A stretch of 12,794 nucleotides of DNA from Candidatus Woesearchaeota archaeon. GTDB taxonomy: Archaea > Nanobdellota > Nanobdellia > Woesearchaeales > WJKL01. The stretch lies in assembly GCA_019322815.1 (NCBI GenBank), contig JAHWIB010000037.1, positions 1-12,794 of the forward strand. The letters run 5' to 3'. Shown piece by piece: positions 12,546 to 12,794 of the stretch (position 1 is its first letter; each line of letters opens with the position of its first letter). A program made the translations under genes and the position numbers. Under the pieces are notes generated by a model that worked only from the letters and a program-made list of their open reading frames with translations, was not told the DNA's origin and searched no databases.

Positions 12546-12794
12546 ATGAATAAAATAATAGCAATATTGTTGGCTTTGGTTGTATTAAGCCCGATGGTCT
12601 TTGCACAAGAAGCTGTGCAGATAAGAACAAGAGATCCTGAAAATGAAGTACATAAAACTGAATTAAGAGAAAGAATTGAAAATTTTTCTGAATTAAGAGA
12701 AGAAAATAGGGAGCGAATACAGGCAGCAGCTGAGAATCTTTCTGAATTAAGAGAAAGATTTAGAGAAAGAAGAGAATTGACAAAAGAACAAATA
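12546..12794 (+). CDS. Secreted coiled-coil protein, N-terminal part (cut by window edge)
   Basis: 83 residues are visible before the right edge. MNKIIAILLALVVLSPMVFA is a clear signal peptide (cleavage after FA-Q likely). A charged, heptad-like helix region from about residue 36 follows, with near-repeats ENFSELREENRERI (45-58) and ENLSELRERFRERR (63-76), 18 residues apart. The DNA string CTGAATTAAGAGAA occurs in frame at 12658, 12688 and 12742. The mature part is rich in Arg and Glu and lacks hydrophobic stretches, as expected for an exported coiled coil that may form surface or periplasm-like assemblies. Function unknown. It has a long structured leader and a strong ribosome binding site. 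Confidence 0.8.
   Translation, partial: MNKIIAILLALVVLSPMVFAQEAVQIRTRDPENEVHKTELRERIENFSELREENRERIQAAAENLSELRERFRERRELTKEQI

Noticed and set aside
1..12794. CRISPR arrays, insertion sequences, integrase or attachment sites
   Set aside because: No regularly spaced repeat-spacer units, transposase or recombinase motifs, or flanking target duplications were seen.

Overview
The window is AT-rich, densely packed and almost certainly archaeal. Most start codons lie about 24-30 bases downstream of the centre of an archaeal-type TATA box, several with an A-rich BRE such as CGAAA just upstream. This implies leaderless mRNAs at the first genes of transcription units. Downstream genes are joined by 1-8 base overlaps, some with GGAGG- or GGTGA-type ribosome binding sites. 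Small proteins, lysine-rich enzymes, an AbrB-like protein and a membrane-anchored winged-helix protein would suit a DPANN-type (for example Woesearchaeota-like) genome. That placement is inference; the window has no rRNA or other phylogenetic marker.

Layout. (1) 1-3492: an array of divergent paralogues of one class I SAM-dependent methyltransferase family. Four are on the minus strand (the leftmost cut by the window edge) and one is on the plus strand. The two outermost face away from each other across a 68-base bidirectional promoter. (2) 3496-5778: two minus-strand enzymes, a metallo-beta-lactamase-fold hydrolase and a Cys/Met-metabolism PLP enzyme. Each has its own promoter, but the promoters share a 20-base identical BRE/TATA block and a similar element further upstream. 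(3) 5920-7895: a sixth methyltransferase paralogue, overlapped by 4 bases by an upstream protein with two left-handed beta-helix acyltransferase domains. (4) 7920-10998: a tight minus-strand operon of six genes. Only the AbrB-like 48-residue protein and a HAD-like protein with an altered motif I can be placed in families; the other four are unrecognised. A palindrome overlaps the operon's TATA region. (5) 11095-12216: a membrane-anchored winged-helix protein and a small hypothetical protein, each with its own leaderless promoter. (6) 12217-12794: a 329-base intergenic region with helically phased direct repeats, a TATA box and a structured 5' leader of about 100 bases, leading into a secreted coiled-coil protein cut by the right edge.

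How the parts may work together. The methyltransferases are probably small-molecule or glycan/lipid modifying enzymes, and one is co-translated with an acyltransferase, but no substrate can be read from sequence. The MBL and PLP enzymes look co-regulated, perhaps in sulfur amino-acid metabolism. The best candidates for something undescribed are the methyltransferase array, the six-gene operon and the leader at 12466-12533, which has two competing 3' arms.
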